Assembly: GCA_030747575.1 (NCBI GenBank)
Contig: JASLKI010000072.1
Location: 1 to 24,913 of the forward strand
Source of the DNA: Verrucomicrobiota bacterium
GTDB lineage: Bacteria; Verrucomicrobiota; Verrucomicrobiia; Limisphaerales; UBA1096
DNA length: 24,913 nt
Reading direction: 5' to 3'
The notes under the pieces were generated by a model, which was given only the letters and a program-made list of their open reading frames with translations, was not told the DNA's origin and made no database searches. Positions within the stretch are counted from its first letter, which is position 1. Every line of letters begins with the position of its first letter. Below, piece by piece: positions 6,956 through 15,577 of the stretch. The position numbers were made by a program, and so were the translations under genes.

Positions 6956-9394
6956 GTGCTTTTGAAAGTCATAGATAAAATCAAAATTTTCGGGACTGCG
7001 TTCGCGGCCGTGGGCGCGCTTGGCCAAGCGTCTGCTGCCGAAGCGGACGCCGCGGGCATGGCGTTTTTCGAGAAAAACATCCGCCCAGTGCTGGCGAACA
7101 GCTGCTACCAGTGCCACTCCACCGAGGCCCGCAACCTCAAGGGCGAGCTGTTTCTTGACTCGAAGCAGGGCATGCTCAACGGCGGCGAATCCGGCCCGGT
7201 GATCGTCCCCGGCAAACCAGCCGAAAGCCGGTTGCTACAGGCGATCCGGCGTGACGGTAAACTGAAGATGCCACCCCGCGACAAGCTCTCCGGGCGGGTC
7301 GCCGACAATTTCGCCAAGTGGATTGGGATGGGTGCGCCCGACCCGCGCGTCGCCAACGGCGGCAACCCGGTCAAAAGCAAGATCGACATCGAGGCCGGCC
7401 GCAAGTTTTGGTCGTTCATTCCGCCGGACACGCCGGACACGCCGGAAGTCGCCGACAACACTTGGCCAAGGGTCGAGATCGACCGCTTCGTCCTGGCCAA
7501 GCTGGAGGCGAACAACCTGTCGCCGGTGCGCGATGCCACTCGCCACGAACTCATCCGCCGGACTTACTTTGACCTGATCGGTCTGCCGCCCTCGCCGGGA
7601 CAGGTTGCCGCGTTTTTGAGCGACACGTCGGCGAACGCCTTCGAGAAAGTCGTCGACGAGTTGTTGCGCTCGCCGCACTTCGGCGAGCACTGGGGACGGC
7701 ACTGGCTCGACGTCGCCCGCTACAGCGAGTCCAACGGCATGGAGCGCAACTTCACCTACCCTCACGCGTGGCGCTACCGCGACTACGTGATCGACTCGTT
7801 TAACGACGACAAGTCGTTTCGCCGGTTCGTGCGGGAACAGGTTGCCGGCGACCTTCTTGGCCGCGACAAACGCGAACCGACCGACGAGGAACTAGTCGCC
7901 ACCGGTTTCCTCGCGCTTGGCCCCAAGCCGCTGAACCAGGGCAACAAGGTGCTCTTCAAGCTCGACGTCGTCGATGAGCAGATCGACGTGACGACGCGGG
8001 CGTTCCTCGGCCTGACCGTCTCGTGCGCCCGCTGCCACGACCACAAGTTTGACCCGATCCCAACCCGGGACTACTACGCGATGGCCGGCATCTTTCGCAG
8101 CACCGATGCGCTTTACGGGACGGTGAACGGACAGGGCAACCGCCAGGCGTCCGACCTGCACGCCATCGCCGGCAACGAGGCCGATCGCGCCGAGAAAACC
8201 CGCAAGCACGACAACAGCCTGTACCGGCTCAACGGTCGTCTCCTCATCATGGAGGAGGAAATGCGGGAATACCGGGAAAAGGGGAGCAACGCCACCGGCA
8301 ACGAACGAACGCGCATGCGCGCTCTCACCCGCGACATCCGCGACGCCCAAGCAAACATCAAGAGCCTCGAGAAGAAATCGCCGGACGCCGACTACGCGAT
8401 GGGCGTGCGCGACGGCCGGATCGGCGACGCACGGGTGCTGGTTCGCGGCGAAATCCGCAACCAGGGCCAGACCGTGAAACGCGGCTTCCCTCAGGTCATG
8501 GACGGCGTGAAGGCGTACCCAATCACCAACCGCTCAAGCGGCCGCCTGCAACTGGCCAATTGGCTCACGCAGCCGGATAACCCGCTCACCTCGCGCGTGA
8601 TGGCCAACCGCATTTGGCACCACCTCTTCGGCGCGGGCATCGTGCGCACGATGGACAACTTCGGCGCTACCGGAGAACGCCCCACACACCCCGGGCTGCT
8701 CGACTACCTCGCGGTGCGCTTTGTAGGACATGACTGGTCGGTCAAGTCGATGATTCGCGAAATGGTGCTCAGCCGAACCTACCAACTCTCGAGCGACACA
8801 ACCGAAGCCAACGCCGCAGCCGACCCGAGCAACCGCTTCCTCTGGCGCATGAACCACAAGCGTCTCGGTGCCGAGGCATTGCGCGACGCGATGCTCGCCA
8901 CCAGCGGTCGACTGGACCGCCAACCGGCCGGCGGCTCAGTGGTGACCAAGCTTGGCAACGTCAACGTCGGCCGCGCCCAGCGCCAATTGAGCCAGATGCA
9001 ACGCAACACCAGCCAGCGCAGCGTGTATCTGCCGATCCTGCGCAACGCCCTGCCGGAGATGATGCGGCTGTTCGACACCGCCGAGCCGAGCCTCATCGTC
9101 GGCAAACGAAACGAAACCACCGTACCGACCCAGGCGCTTTACCTGATGAACAACCCGTTCGTGATCGGGCAGGCGTTCAACATGGCCAAGCGCGTGATGG
9201 ACACGGCCGAGGGCAGGCCGGACGGTATCCGCCTGGCCTACGAGCTGGCGTTCGCGCGCGCGGCCACCGACGACGAAGTGTCGATGGCCCATGAATTTTT
9301 GAGCTCCGTCGCCGAGGAGAAAGACCGCCCCGGCCAATGGACAGTGCTTTGCCAGGCGCTGCTGGCCAGCGCGGAATTCCGCTATATCGATTGA
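6956..9394 (+). CDS. PSCyt1-PSCyt2-PSD1 domain protein (planctomycete-type cytochrome C)
   Basis: The product is 812 residues from a GTG at 6956; a TTG at 6962 is also possible. The start is chosen because it gives a signal peptide (lysines, then IFGTAFAAVGALGQASA). Domain order is textbook for the family: PSCyt1 with a haem-like CxxCH at C50, C53 and H54 (CYQCHST); PSCyt2/DUF1549 at about 160-380, with a second CARCHDHKFDP motif at C357, C360 and H361; then PSD1/DUF1553 from about 525 to 790 (RLQLANWLTQPDNPLTSRVMANRIWHHLFG; TVPTQALYLMNNP). A charged, probably coiled segment (about 420-465) separates the halves. These proteins are abundant in Planctomycetota and Verrucomicrobiota and are always exported; electron transfer or polysaccharide breakdown has been proposed, but the role is unproven. 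The DUF1501 gene follows 53 bases later, the usual partner. Confidence 0.93.
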   Translation: MLLKVIDKIKIFGTAFAAVGALGQASAAEADAAGMAFFEKNIRPVLANSCYQCHSTEARNLKGELFLDSKQGMLNGGESGPVIVPGKPAESRLLQAIRRDGKLKMPPRDKLSGRVADNFAKWIGMGAPDPRVANGGNPVKSKIDIEAGRKFWSFIPPDTPDTPEVADNTWPRVEIDRFVLAKLEANNLSPVRDATRHELIRRTYFDLIGLPPSPGQVAAFLSDTSANAFEKVVDELLRSPHFGEHWGRHWLDVARYSESNGMERNFTYPHAWRYRDYVIDSFNDDKSFRRFVREQVAGDLLGRDKREPTDEELVATGFLALGPKPLNQGNKVLFKLDVVDEQIDVTTRAFLGLTVSCARCHDHKFDPIPTRDYYAMAGIFRSTDALYGTVNGQGNRQASDLHAIAGNEADRAEKTRKHDNSLYRLNGRLLIMEEEMREYREKGSNATGNERTRMRALTRDIRDAQANIKSLEKKSPDADYAMGVRDGRIGDARVLVRGEIRNQGQTVKRGFPQVMDGVKAYPITNRSSGRLQLANWLTQPDNPLTSRVMANRIWHHLFGAGIVRTMDNFGATGERPTHPGLLDYLAVRFVGHDWSVKSMIREMVLSRTYQLSSDTTEANAAADPSNRFLWRMNHKRLGAEALRDAMLATSGRLDRQPAGGSVVTKLGNVNVGRAQRQLSQMQRNTSQRSVYLPILRNALPEMMRLFDTAEPSLIVGKRNETTVPTQALYLMNNPFVIGQAFNMAKRVMDTAEGRPDGIRLAYELAFARAATDDEVSMAHEFLSSVAEEKDRPGQWTVLCQALLASAEFRYID

Positions 9395-9404
9395 CAAGCC
9401 AACA

Positions 9405-9420
9405 GCGCTTGCCCAAGCGC
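9405..9420. repeat. Near-perfect intergenic copy of the iterated palindrome
   Basis: GCGCTTGCCCAAGCGC differs from the 16-bp palindrome GCGCTTGGCCAAGCGC at a single central base. It lies 10 bases after the stop codon of the PSD1 gene, in the 53-base gap before the DUF1501 gene. Confidence 0.7.
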
Positions 9421-9447
9421 GGCCTCGCACCAAACAAAAACAGAACG

Positions 9448-10845
9448 ATGAACAACTGGAACAACGGCACCTGCGGCAACCACCGCTATTTGCTGTCGCG
9501 CCGCGATATGCTCAGCGGTCTCTCGGCCGGCTTCGGCTACATGGCCTTTGCCGGGATGGGCACCGAGCAGGCCGCGGCTGGCACGCCGCTCGCCTCCAGG
9601 CGCCCGCACTTCCTGCCCAAGGCCAAGCGCGTGATCTTCTGCTGCATGCGCGGCGGCCCGTCGCACGTTGACACATTCGACTACAAGCCGGCGCTCGCCC
9701 GCGACGAGGGCAAGCAACTGCCCAAGTTTCGCAACCGCGAACTCATGCCGTCGCCGTGGGAATTCAAGCAGCACGGTCAGGGCGGCCTGAGGATTTCCGG
9801 TTTGTTCCCGCGCCTGGCCGAACACGCCGACGACCTCTGCCTGCTCAATGGCATGCACTCCTCCGTGCCAGCGCATCCGCAGAGTTTTCTCCAACTGCAC
9901 ACCGGCAGCTTCCAGTTCGTGCGGCCGTCAATGGGTGCCTGGGTGCTGTACGGCCTGGGCACCGAGAACCAAAATCTGCCCGGCTTCATCTCGCTCTGCC
10001 CGCCGGACAACGTCGGCGGCGCGCAGAATTACGGCAGCGCCTTTCTGCCGGCGTTTTATCAGGGCACCAAGATTGGGCAGTTCAACCAGAACATCCGCAC
10101 CGCTTCGCTGCGCAACCTCGACAACCAACAGGTCTCCGGGAAGCTGCAACGCAAGCAACTCAACTTTGTCCAGTCGCTGAACCGCGACCTGCTCGAACGC
10201 AAAAAACAAAGCTCGCAGATCGAGGGCGTCATCGAGTCGTACGAACTCGCGTTCCGCATGCAGTCGGCCGTGCCGGAGCTGATGGATATCGGCGATGAAA
10301 GCCGGGCCACGCTCGAGAGTTACGGCATCGGCAACCGCGCCACCGAGAATTTTGGACGTCAATGCCTGATGGCGCGTCGCTTCGCAGAGGCCGGCGTCCG
10401 GTTCATTGAGGTGGCGCACGGCAACTGGGATCAGCATCGCAACCTCAACTCCGCGCTCACCCGCAACTGCGCCGCGACCGACCAGCCATTGGCCGCCCTG
10501 CTGCAGGATCTAAAGGAACGCGGACTGCTCGACGAGACCCTCGTCGTCTGGGGCGGCGAGTTTGGCCGCACGCCACACATCAAGCAGAACGACGGGCGCG
10601 ACCACAACTCCACCGGCTTCAGCTTCTGGATGGCCGGCGGCGGCGTGAAAGGCGGCATGACCTACGGCGCGACCGACGAGCACGGCGTTGCTGCAGTGGA
10701 AAACCGCATGCACTTTCACGATCTGCACGCGACGATCCTTCACCTGCTGGGACTCGATCACGAGGCGTTGACCTATAAATACGCCGGCCGCGACTTTCGG
10801 CTGACCGACGTCCACGGCAACGTCGCCCACGACATCATTACCTGA
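9448..10845 (+). CDS. DUF1501 family exported protein
   Basis: The product is 465 residues from the ATG at 9448. The N-terminus has a twin-arginine-type signal (LSRRDMLSG at 16-24 followed by a hydrophobic stretch to about 36), as is normal for DUF1501 proteins. Family hallmarks include CCMRGGPSHVDTFDYKP (65-81), the SVPAHPQSFLQLHTG region, and the C-terminal VVWGGEFGRTPHIKQNDGRDHN stretch, which resembles the metal-binding end of the alkaline-phosphatase/sulfatase superfamily. The superfamily similarity is known; no substrate has been established, and no formylglycine Cys motif is present here. It sits directly behind the PSD1 gene, the standard two-gene arrangement, so the two products probably act in one exported system. 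There is no Shine-Dalgarno at the start, and the short gap suggests co-transcription. The open frame continues upstream over the previous gene's end, but that is not a plausible start. Confidence 0.9.
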   Translation: MNNWNNGTCGNHRYLLSRRDMLSGLSAGFGYMAFAGMGTEQAAAGTPLASRRPHFLPKAKRVIFCCMRGGPSHVDTFDYKPALARDEGKQLPKFRNRELMPSPWEFKQHGQGGLRISGLFPRLAEHADDLCLLNGMHSSVPAHPQSFLQLHTGSFQFVRPSMGAWVLYGLGTENQNLPGFISLCPPDNVGGAQNYGSAFLPAFYQGTKIGQFNQNIRTASLRNLDNQQVSGKLQRKQLNFVQSLNRDLLERKKQSSQIEGVIESYELAFRMQSAVPELMDIGDESRATLESYGIGNRATENFGRQCLMARRFAEAGVRFIEVAHGNWDQHRNLNSALTRNCAATDQPLAALLQDLKERGLLDETLVVWGGEFGRTPHIKQNDGRDHNSTGFSFWMAGGGVKGGMTYGATDEHGVAAVENRMHFHDLHATILHLLGLDHEALTYKYAGRDFRLTDVHGNVAHDIIT

Positions 10846-10858
10846 CTTGGGCAAGCGC
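10846..10858. repeat. Degenerate iterated palindrome directly after a stop codon
   Basis: CTTGGGCAAGCGC begins at the base after the DUF1501 stop codon (TGA at 10843-10845). It has one mismatch to CTTGGCCAAGCGC. It is part of the same set as the copies at 9405 and 16126, all placed just after stop codons. Confidence 0.6.
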
Positions 10859-10862
10859 TAGA

Positions 10863-10891
10863 TTGCCCACCGCGCCGGGTCACGGTAGAAC
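10863..10891 (+). promoter_or_regulatory. Putative promoter of the M20 hydrolase gene
   Basis: TTGCCC (10863-10868), 17 bases, TAGAAC (10886-10891); the -10 ends 7 bases before the GTG at 10899. This would give a leaderless transcript and also supports GTG 10899 over the TTG at 10863, which would then lie within the promoter. Confidence 0.4.
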
Positions 10892-10898
10892 TCCTTCC

Positions 10899-12029
10899 GT
10901 GAGCCAGGCTGTCCAGCTCCTGCGCGACCTGATCGCGCTGCCCAGCGTCAATGCCGCTTTCCTGCCACTGGGCGACCCGTGCGCCGGCGAAGCCAAAGTC
11001 GCCGATTACCTCGCCAAGCGCGCCGCCAAGGCCAGGCTCGATGTTGAGCGCCAGCCGGTCGCGACGGGGAGCGACAACCTAATCGTCCGCCTCTCGCCGC
11101 TCGGCCAAGCGCAGCACCGTATCATCCTCGCGCCACACCTCGACACCGTCGGGGGCGATGACCCGAAGATTTATCGTCCCACAAAAAAGGGCAACAAGCT
11201 GCACGGCCGTGGCGCGTGCGACACCAAAGGCAGCGTCGCAGCCATGTTCCACGCGCTCGAAAACGTGGCCAGCCGCAAGAAGCGTCCCAATGAAACCGAG
11301 ATCGTTTTCGTCGGCCTGATGGACGAGGAATGCAACCAGACCGGCTCGCGCGCATTTGCCAAGCTGGGGATGAAATCCGACCTCGCGCTCGTCGGCGAGC
11401 CGACCCGCTGCAAGGTCGTCACCGCGCACAAGGGCAACCTCTGGCTGCGACTCAGCGCTACCGGCAAGGCCGCCCACGGCGCACGCCCCGAGCTGGGCCA
11501 CAACGCCATCCACTCCCTCGCCCAGTGCATCGTCGCCATCGAAACTGACTACGCGGCATCACTCCGCAAACGTCGCCACCCGCTGCTTGGCCACGCAACG
11601 ATCAACACCGGCACCATCCGTGGCGGCGCGCAACCAAACATCGTCCCCGACCTCTGCAAAGCCGACCTCGACCGCCGCACTCTCCCCGGCGAAACACTCG
11701 CCGAAATCCGACGCGAACTCCTCGGCACCTTGGCCAAGCGCGGCCTCAAGGCCAAGCTAGCCGACGTCAAGGACTTCATCTGTCCCGCGCTCGAGACCGA
11801 CCCCAATCTGCCGTGGGTGTGCGACTTCATGCGCGCGGCCCGCCAACGAAAACCGCTTGGCGTCGACTACTACTGCGACGCTGCCAACCTCGCCGCCGCC
11901 GGAATCCCCACCGTCGTCTGGGGACCGGGCGACATCGCGCAGGCGCACACGGCCGACGAGTGGATCACCCTCGAGCAACTCGAGCGCGGCACCGACATGC
12001 TGACGCGATTCCTTTTGTCGCTGCCATGA
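10899..12029 (+). CDS. M20 family metallo-hydrolase (ArgE/DapE-type deacylase or peptidase)
   Basis: The product is 376 residues from the GTG at 10899. Di-zinc ligands of the M20 family are visible: His80 and Asp82 (APHLDTVGG), Asp108 (GRGACDTKG), the catalytic/ligand pair Glu143-Glu144 (MDEECNQTGS), Glu167 (VGEPT), and a C-terminal His in AQAHTADEW. The lid/dimerisation domain (about 175-290, with GKAAHGARPELGHNAI) is complete, so the length is normal. Family members deacylate N-acetylornithine or N-succinyl-diaminopimelate or cleave dipeptides. CDTKG and GEPT fit ArgE/DapE/ACY1-like enzymes but do not fix the substrate. No arginine or lysine pathway gene is adjacent. It is cytoplasmic (no signal peptide). 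The glycosyltransferase gene follows after 22 bases but appears to have its own promoter overlapping this gene's end. Family is certain, substrate is not. Confidence 0.88.
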   Translation: MSQAVQLLRDLIALPSVNAAFLPLGDPCAGEAKVADYLAKRAAKARLDVERQPVATGSDNLIVRLSPLGQAQHRIILAPHLDTVGGDDPKIYRPTKKGNKLHGRGACDTKGSVAAMFHALENVASRKKRPNETEIVFVGLMDEECNQTGSRAFAKLGMKSDLALVGEPTRCKVVTAHKGNLWLRLSATGKAAHGARPELGHNAIHSLAQCIVAIETDYAASLRKRRHPLLGHATINTGTIRGGAQPNIVPDLCKADLDRRTLPGETLAEIRRELLGTLAKRGLKAKLADVKDFICPALETDPNLPWVCDFMRAARQRKPLGVDYYCDAANLAAAGIPTVVWGPGDIAQAHTADEWITLEQLERGTDMLTRFLLSLP

Positions 12030-12043
12030 TTTCGCGGCACACT
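12015..12043 (+). promoter_or_regulatory. Putative promoter of the glycosyltransferase gene
   Basis: TTGTCG (12015-12020), 17 bases, CACACT (12038-12043), ending 8 bases before the ATG at 12052. The -35 overlaps the last codons of the M20 gene. The -10 is weak (three consensus bases), but its form matches GACACT before the polymerase gene. Confidence 0.3.
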
Positions 12044-12051
12044 CCCGCGCG

Positions 12052-13224
12052 ATGAGATTGGCCCTGCTCACGCACGAACCGTTTTACCCGCCCAGCGGCG
12101 GCGGCTCGGCCGAGGCTGTTTATCTGGTCGGCGAACTCACCCGGCGGAGCCACGAGGTGCATCTGTTCTGCCCGGACTTCCCCGACCGCAACGCCGTGGC
12201 CAAACGTTTCGACATCACCGTGCATCCGTTCACCGGCTGGGAAATGAACCGCCACACCCGGCTGCGCTCGCTCAAGTACCTCGCCTACCCCGGCGCGCTC
12301 CGCCGACTCGTCCGACGCGCCGCACGCGACATTTCGTTCGATGCCATCCTGTCGCAGCACGCCATCAGCGCCGTTGCCGCCGGTCGGCTCAAGGCCGATC
12401 TCGGCGTGCCGGTTGTGATGAACTTTCTCGATTTCCTGACCGGCTTCATGGAGTCGTGGCCCGCTTGGGCGATGCCGCGCTTCGTGCTGCGCCGGCTGAT
12501 GGCGTATGAACTGTCGCTGCCCAAGCGCCACGATGCTGACGCCGTGCTCACCGTCTCCGACGAACTCTCCCGCCGCTTCGCCGAAACCGGCTACGACCCC
12601 GACCAACTGCAAACCATCCACTACGGCTACGACGCCGAACTTTTCCAACTGCTCACCGCTCATCGCTCACCTCTCACTGTCGCCATGCACGGCTCGTTCG
12701 ACACACATCACCTTGGGCCGATCGCCGTTCGCACCATCACCGACATCGCCTTGGCCAAACCAGAGACGCATTTCCTTTTCATCGGTCGCGAAACCGACGC
12801 CGTCAAAAAAATGGCTAAACGCGTCCTCGCTGCCGCGCCATCGGCGAAGCTCGAATGCACCGGCTTCATTCCATACGGCGAAGTCGCCGGGCGACTCGGC
12901 CAAGCGACCGTCGGCATCATCCCGTACGAGTCATCGAGCGGTGCGCACTGCGCCTTCGTCGCCAAGCTCGTCGAGTACGCCGCGCTTGGCCTGCCGGTCG
13001 TGAGCACGCCGTTGGCCGGCGTGAAGTCGTTTTTTGGAGAAGAACCGTCCGTGCATTTTTCTGCGTTCGACGGCGAACAATTTGCAAATGACGTCATCGA
13101 CCTGCTCGACAACCCGCCGCCTCGGGCCGAGTCGGAGCGCTTGGCCAGACGCGTCGCCGCCAAACTGGATTGGCCGGTAATCTGCGCCCGGGCCGTTAAC
13201 CAACTCGAAGCCATAGTCTCATGA
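12052..13224 (+). CDS. GT4-type glycosyltransferase
   Basis: This 390-residue cytoplasmic or membrane-associated GT-B fold enzyme has an N-terminal Rossmann half opening LALLTHEPFYPPSGGGSAEAVYLVGELTRRSHEVHLF, with the Gly-rich acceptor/donor loop at 15-19. The C-terminal half has FLFIGRE (about 241-247), the TGFIPYGEVAGRLGQATVGIIPYE segment (270-293) and KLVEYAALGLPVVST (305-319), matching the donor-binding region of GT4 (Glu308 in the expected acidic position). It would transfer a sugar from a nucleotide donor to a lipid or glycan; donor and acceptor cannot be inferred. The next gene, a flippase, overlaps it by four bases (ATGA at 13221-13224), implying translational coupling and a shared envelope-glycan role. 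No other polysaccharide genes are near, so this is a very small, isolated unit. Confidence 0.87.
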   Translation: MRLALLTHEPFYPPSGGGSAEAVYLVGELTRRSHEVHLFCPDFPDRNAVAKRFDITVHPFTGWEMNRHTRLRSLKYLAYPGALRRLVRRAARDISFDAILSQHAISAVAAGRLKADLGVPVVMNFLDFLTGFMESWPAWAMPRFVLRRLMAYELSLPKRHDADAVLTVSDELSRRFAETGYDPDQLQTIHYGYDAELFQLLTAHRSPLTVAMHGSFDTHHLGPIAVRTITDIALAKPETHFLFIGRETDAVKKMAKRVLAAAPSAKLECTGFIPYGEVAGRLGQATVGIIPYESSSGAHCAFVAKLVEYAALGLPVVSTPLAGVKSFFGEEPSVHFSAFDGEQFANDVIDLLDNPPPRAESERLARRVAAKLDWPVICARAVNQLEAIVS

Positions 13225-14516
13225 GCGAAGCTGACTCCAAAAGCGCATTTTACCGGCAGGGCAGCTGGATGGTGATTGCCACTTTTGTTAGCGGCGTACT
13301 GATGTTTGGAGTGCATATTTTTGGCGGCTGGATGAGTCGCGAGGAGTACGGTCTGTTCGTAACGCTGCTGCAGATTCTCAACTTGATGATGATCCCCGCG
13401 CTTGGTTTGCAAACGGTGTTCGCACAACAAACCGCTGCCGCCATCGAGCCGCAGCAGCGACACGACTTGGCCAAGTCCACCCGCAAATTGCTCCTCATTT
13501 GTTTCGGCGTTTGGGTGGCGATCGCGGCGATTGTTCTACTAAATCAACAGGCCATTCTCGAGTCGTTGAAGATCAAAAAACCGACGGCGCTTTACGTGAC
13601 GTTGCTGCTTGGCTTGCCGCAGCTTTGGCTGCCGGTGCTACTCGGCATCCTGCAGGGCCGACAAAACTTTGCGTGGCTTGGCGGTGCGGCGATAGCCAAC
13701 GGCGCGGGACGATTTGCCGCCGTCGGCATCATCGTCGCGTTGCTCGGCGGCCAGGCGGCGGGAGCGACGACCGGTGTTTTGATAGGCCTCACCACGGCTT
13801 GCCTGCTCGCCGGTTGGCACGGTCGGCAAACGTGGCTTGGCCAACCGGGAGCCGATCAGGGCAGCTTCGACGCCAAAGCTTGGCTGGGGCGCATCGTGCC
13901 GCTCACGCTGGGCTTGGGCGCCGGACAGTTCATGTTGAGCGCGGACATGATCGCGGCGCGGGCCATCCTGCCCGAGATGGACTCCGGCCCTTACGGCGCG
14001 GCTGGGATGATCGGGCGCGGACTGGTGGTTTTCACCGGGCCACTGGCAGCGGTGATGTTTCCCAAGCTCGTGCGCGAAGCGGCCGGAACGAAATCGAGAG
14101 TGCTTTTTCAGGCGTTCCTCGGCACGGCCATCCTCGGCGTGTTAGCCGGAGTTGGATGCACTCTTGCCGCCTGGCTGCTGCCGGACATCGCCGACCACTT
14201 CCCCGCGTTGGCCGCAAAGAAAAAAATACTCACCGAGATCACGCCTCTGATTCCGTATTTCGCTTGGAGCATGTTGCCGCTGGCGTTGGCGAATGTTTTC
14301 GTGGCGGCGCTGTTGGCCAAGGAGCGATACCGCGCCATGTCTTGGCTGGTAGGGATCGCTGTCGCCTACGGGTTAATGTTGGCTTGGCTGACCAACACCG
14401 CCGAGCCGCCGACGCCACAAACAATCATTCTCACCCTCGGGGGATTCAACCTCACGTTCCTCGGCACGGCAGCGGCCCTGGCCAAACGCTACGCCGTGTC
14501 GCCAGAGAGCCGGTAA
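13221..14516 (+). CDS. Wzx/MATE-like flippase (oligosaccharide exporter)
   Basis: A 431-residue polytopic membrane protein with about 12 hydrophobic segments spread over its whole length, no signal peptide and short charged loops, as in the MOP superfamily (Wzx, MurJ, MATE). The N-terminal FYRQGSWMVIATFVSGVLMFGVHIFGGWMSREEYGLFVTLLQILNL stretch is typical of polysaccharide-biosynthesis flippases (TM1-TM2 plus the REEYGLF loop). The ATGA overlap with the GT4 gene indicates that the two are made together. The likely job is moving a lipid-linked glycan, built with the neighbouring transferase, across the inner membrane. The substrate is unknown, and a MATE drug exporter cannot be excluded from sequence alone. 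The 3' end overlaps the convergent kinase gene by 28 bases (14489-14516). Confidence 0.8.
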   Translation: MSEADSKSAFYRQGSWMVIATFVSGVLMFGVHIFGGWMSREEYGLFVTLLQILNLMMIPALGLQTVFAQQTAAAIEPQQRHDLAKSTRKLLLICFGVWVAIAAIVLLNQQAILESLKIKKPTALYVTLLLGLPQLWLPVLLGILQGRQNFAWLGGAAIANGAGRFAAVGIIVALLGGQAAGATTGVLIGLTTACLLAGWHGRQTWLGQPGADQGSFDAKAWLGRIVPLTLGLGAGQFMLSADMIAARAILPEMDSGPYGAAGMIGRGLVVFTGPLAAVMFPKLVREAAGTKSRVLFQAFLGTAILGVLAGVGCTLAAWLLPDIADHFPALAAKKKILTEITPLIPYFAWSMLPLALANVFVAALLAKERYRAMSWLVGIAVAYGLMLAWLTNTAEPPTPQTIILTLGGFNLTFLGTAAALAKRYAVSPESR

Positions 14517-15484
14517 GCTCTCAACGCCTCCAGCATCGCCTGCACGGAGGGGTAACGATAGCGCTTTTCCTTCTCGAGTGCCTTGCGGCAAATCATTTCG
14601 AGCCCAGGCGGTATGTCACGGTCCGGCGCAGCTTCGCTTGGCTTGGGCAACGGTTGGTTGAGCAGGTTGTCGGCGACTTCCCGCGCCGTCTCGCCGGAGA
14701 GCAGTTGATCAAGCGTGAGCATCTCGAAAAAAATATTCCCAAGGCTGAACACGTCCGCCCGCCCGTCGATCTGCGCATCGCCCCGGGCCAACTCCGGCGC
14801 CATGTAAAGCGGCGTGCCGTAGCGCCGGCCGGCCGGCGTCAGCACCGGGTTCGCCTTCGCAGGGAACGCCTCGATGCCGACATCCGGCTCGCCCCAGACC
14901 TTGGCCAAGCCCCAGTCGAGAACGATGACTTCGCCGAAGCCGCCCACGAGAATGTTCGCCGGCTTGAGGTCACGATGGATGACGCCACGGTCATGCGCGT
15001 AGGCGACCGTTTCGCAAACTTGGATTAACGAATCCACCAGCACCGGCAACGGGAAGAACTGCGTCAACCGCTCGTCGGCGTCGCGCAGGCCGAGAAGGAT
15101 GTCGCGCAGGTTGCGACCGCGCACATGCTTCATGGTGAAAAACATGTCGCCGTTGCGGTCGCGCCCCATTTCATAAACCGGCACCGTGCCGGGGTGCTGC
15201 AGCTTGGCCGTCACCCGCGCCTCGCGCAGGAACCGCTGCGTCTCGACCTCAGACTGGCGCATCTCCGGGTGCAGCGTCTTGTAAACGACCTCACGATGAA
15301 GATTGACGTCGCGGCAGGTGAAGAGCTTGGCTGTGCCACCCTCGGCCATCAGCTTGAAATCGGCGTACTTCAGCGAGCCGCTCTTCCAGTGAGCCGGGAA
15401 CACACTGTCCGTATCCGCCAAGCGCAACGACGTCTCATGCAGCACCGCCGCATCGCCCTGTTTTGCTTCCCCTTCGTCGCCCAT
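14489..15484 (-). CDS. Soluble Ser/Thr protein kinase (Hanks type, minimal)
   Basis: The product is 331 residues from the ATG at 15484. Kinase motifs in order: a Gly-rich loop EGGTAKLF (48-55), ATP lysine K69 (VVYKTL), alpha-C Glu88 (FLREARV), HRDLKPAN (170-177, catalytic D172), DWG (190-192) in place of the usual DFG, GTPLYMAPE (223-231), and the C-lobe DVFSLGNIFFEML. All essential residues are present, so it should be active. DWG is common in Planctomycetota and Verrucomicrobiota kinases. Unlike most bacterial Hanks kinases it has no transmembrane segment, PASTA, WD40 or TPR sensor; the chain ends soon after the kinase fold. Substrates are unknown. It diverges from the DEDDy exonuclease gene across a 93-base spacer, which could link their expression. 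Its 3' end overlaps the flippase gene by 28 bases. Longer upstream frames would run through the exonuclease gene and are not credible. Confidence 0.9.
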   Translation of the reverse strand: MGDEGEAKQGDAAVLHETSLRLADTDSVFPAHWKSGSLKYADFKLMAEGGTAKLFTCRDVNLHREVVYKTLHPEMRQSEVETQRFLREARVTAKLQHPGTVPVYEMGRDRNGDMFFTMKHVRGRNLRDILLGLRDADERLTQFFPLPVLVDSLIQVCETVAYAHDRGVIHRDLKPANILVGGFGEVIVLDWGLAKVWGEPDVGIEAFPAKANPVLTPAGRRYGTPLYMAPELARGDAQIDGRADVFSLGNIFFEMLTLDQLLSGETAREVADNLLNQPLPKPSEAAPDRDIPPGLEMICRKALEKEKRYRYPSVQAMLEALRAYRLSGDTA

Positions 15485-15494
15485 CTCGGGCCCA

Positions 15495-15523
15495 AGTGAA
15501 CGCCCCCACCTGCCCAGCGTCGA
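15495..15523 (-). promoter_or_regulatory. Putative promoter of the kinase gene
   Basis: Minus strand: TCGACG (15523-15518), 17 bases, TTCACT (15500-15495), ending 10 bases before the ATG at 15484. Weak -10; found by eye. Confidence 0.3.
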
Positions 15524-15554
15524 GTTTTGTTTGTTTGGCTGCCTCGTTGCGCTA

Positions 15555-15568
15555 CGCTTGGCCAAGCG
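15555..15568. repeat. Perfect 14-bp iterated palindrome in a divergent spacer
   Basis: CGCTTGGCCAAGCG, fully palindromic, sits 9 bases before the GTG start of the exonuclease gene and about 70 bases from the divergent kinase start. It is non-coding here, so its sequence cannot be explained by codon choice. Confidence 0.85.
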
Positions 15569-15577
15569 ATTGCTGCC

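Noticed and set aside
7430..7455. Short direct repeat (CCGGACACG units) in the PSD1 gene
   Set aside because: It simply encodes a Pro-Asp-Thr repeat in a linker; too short to be a mobile or regulatory element.
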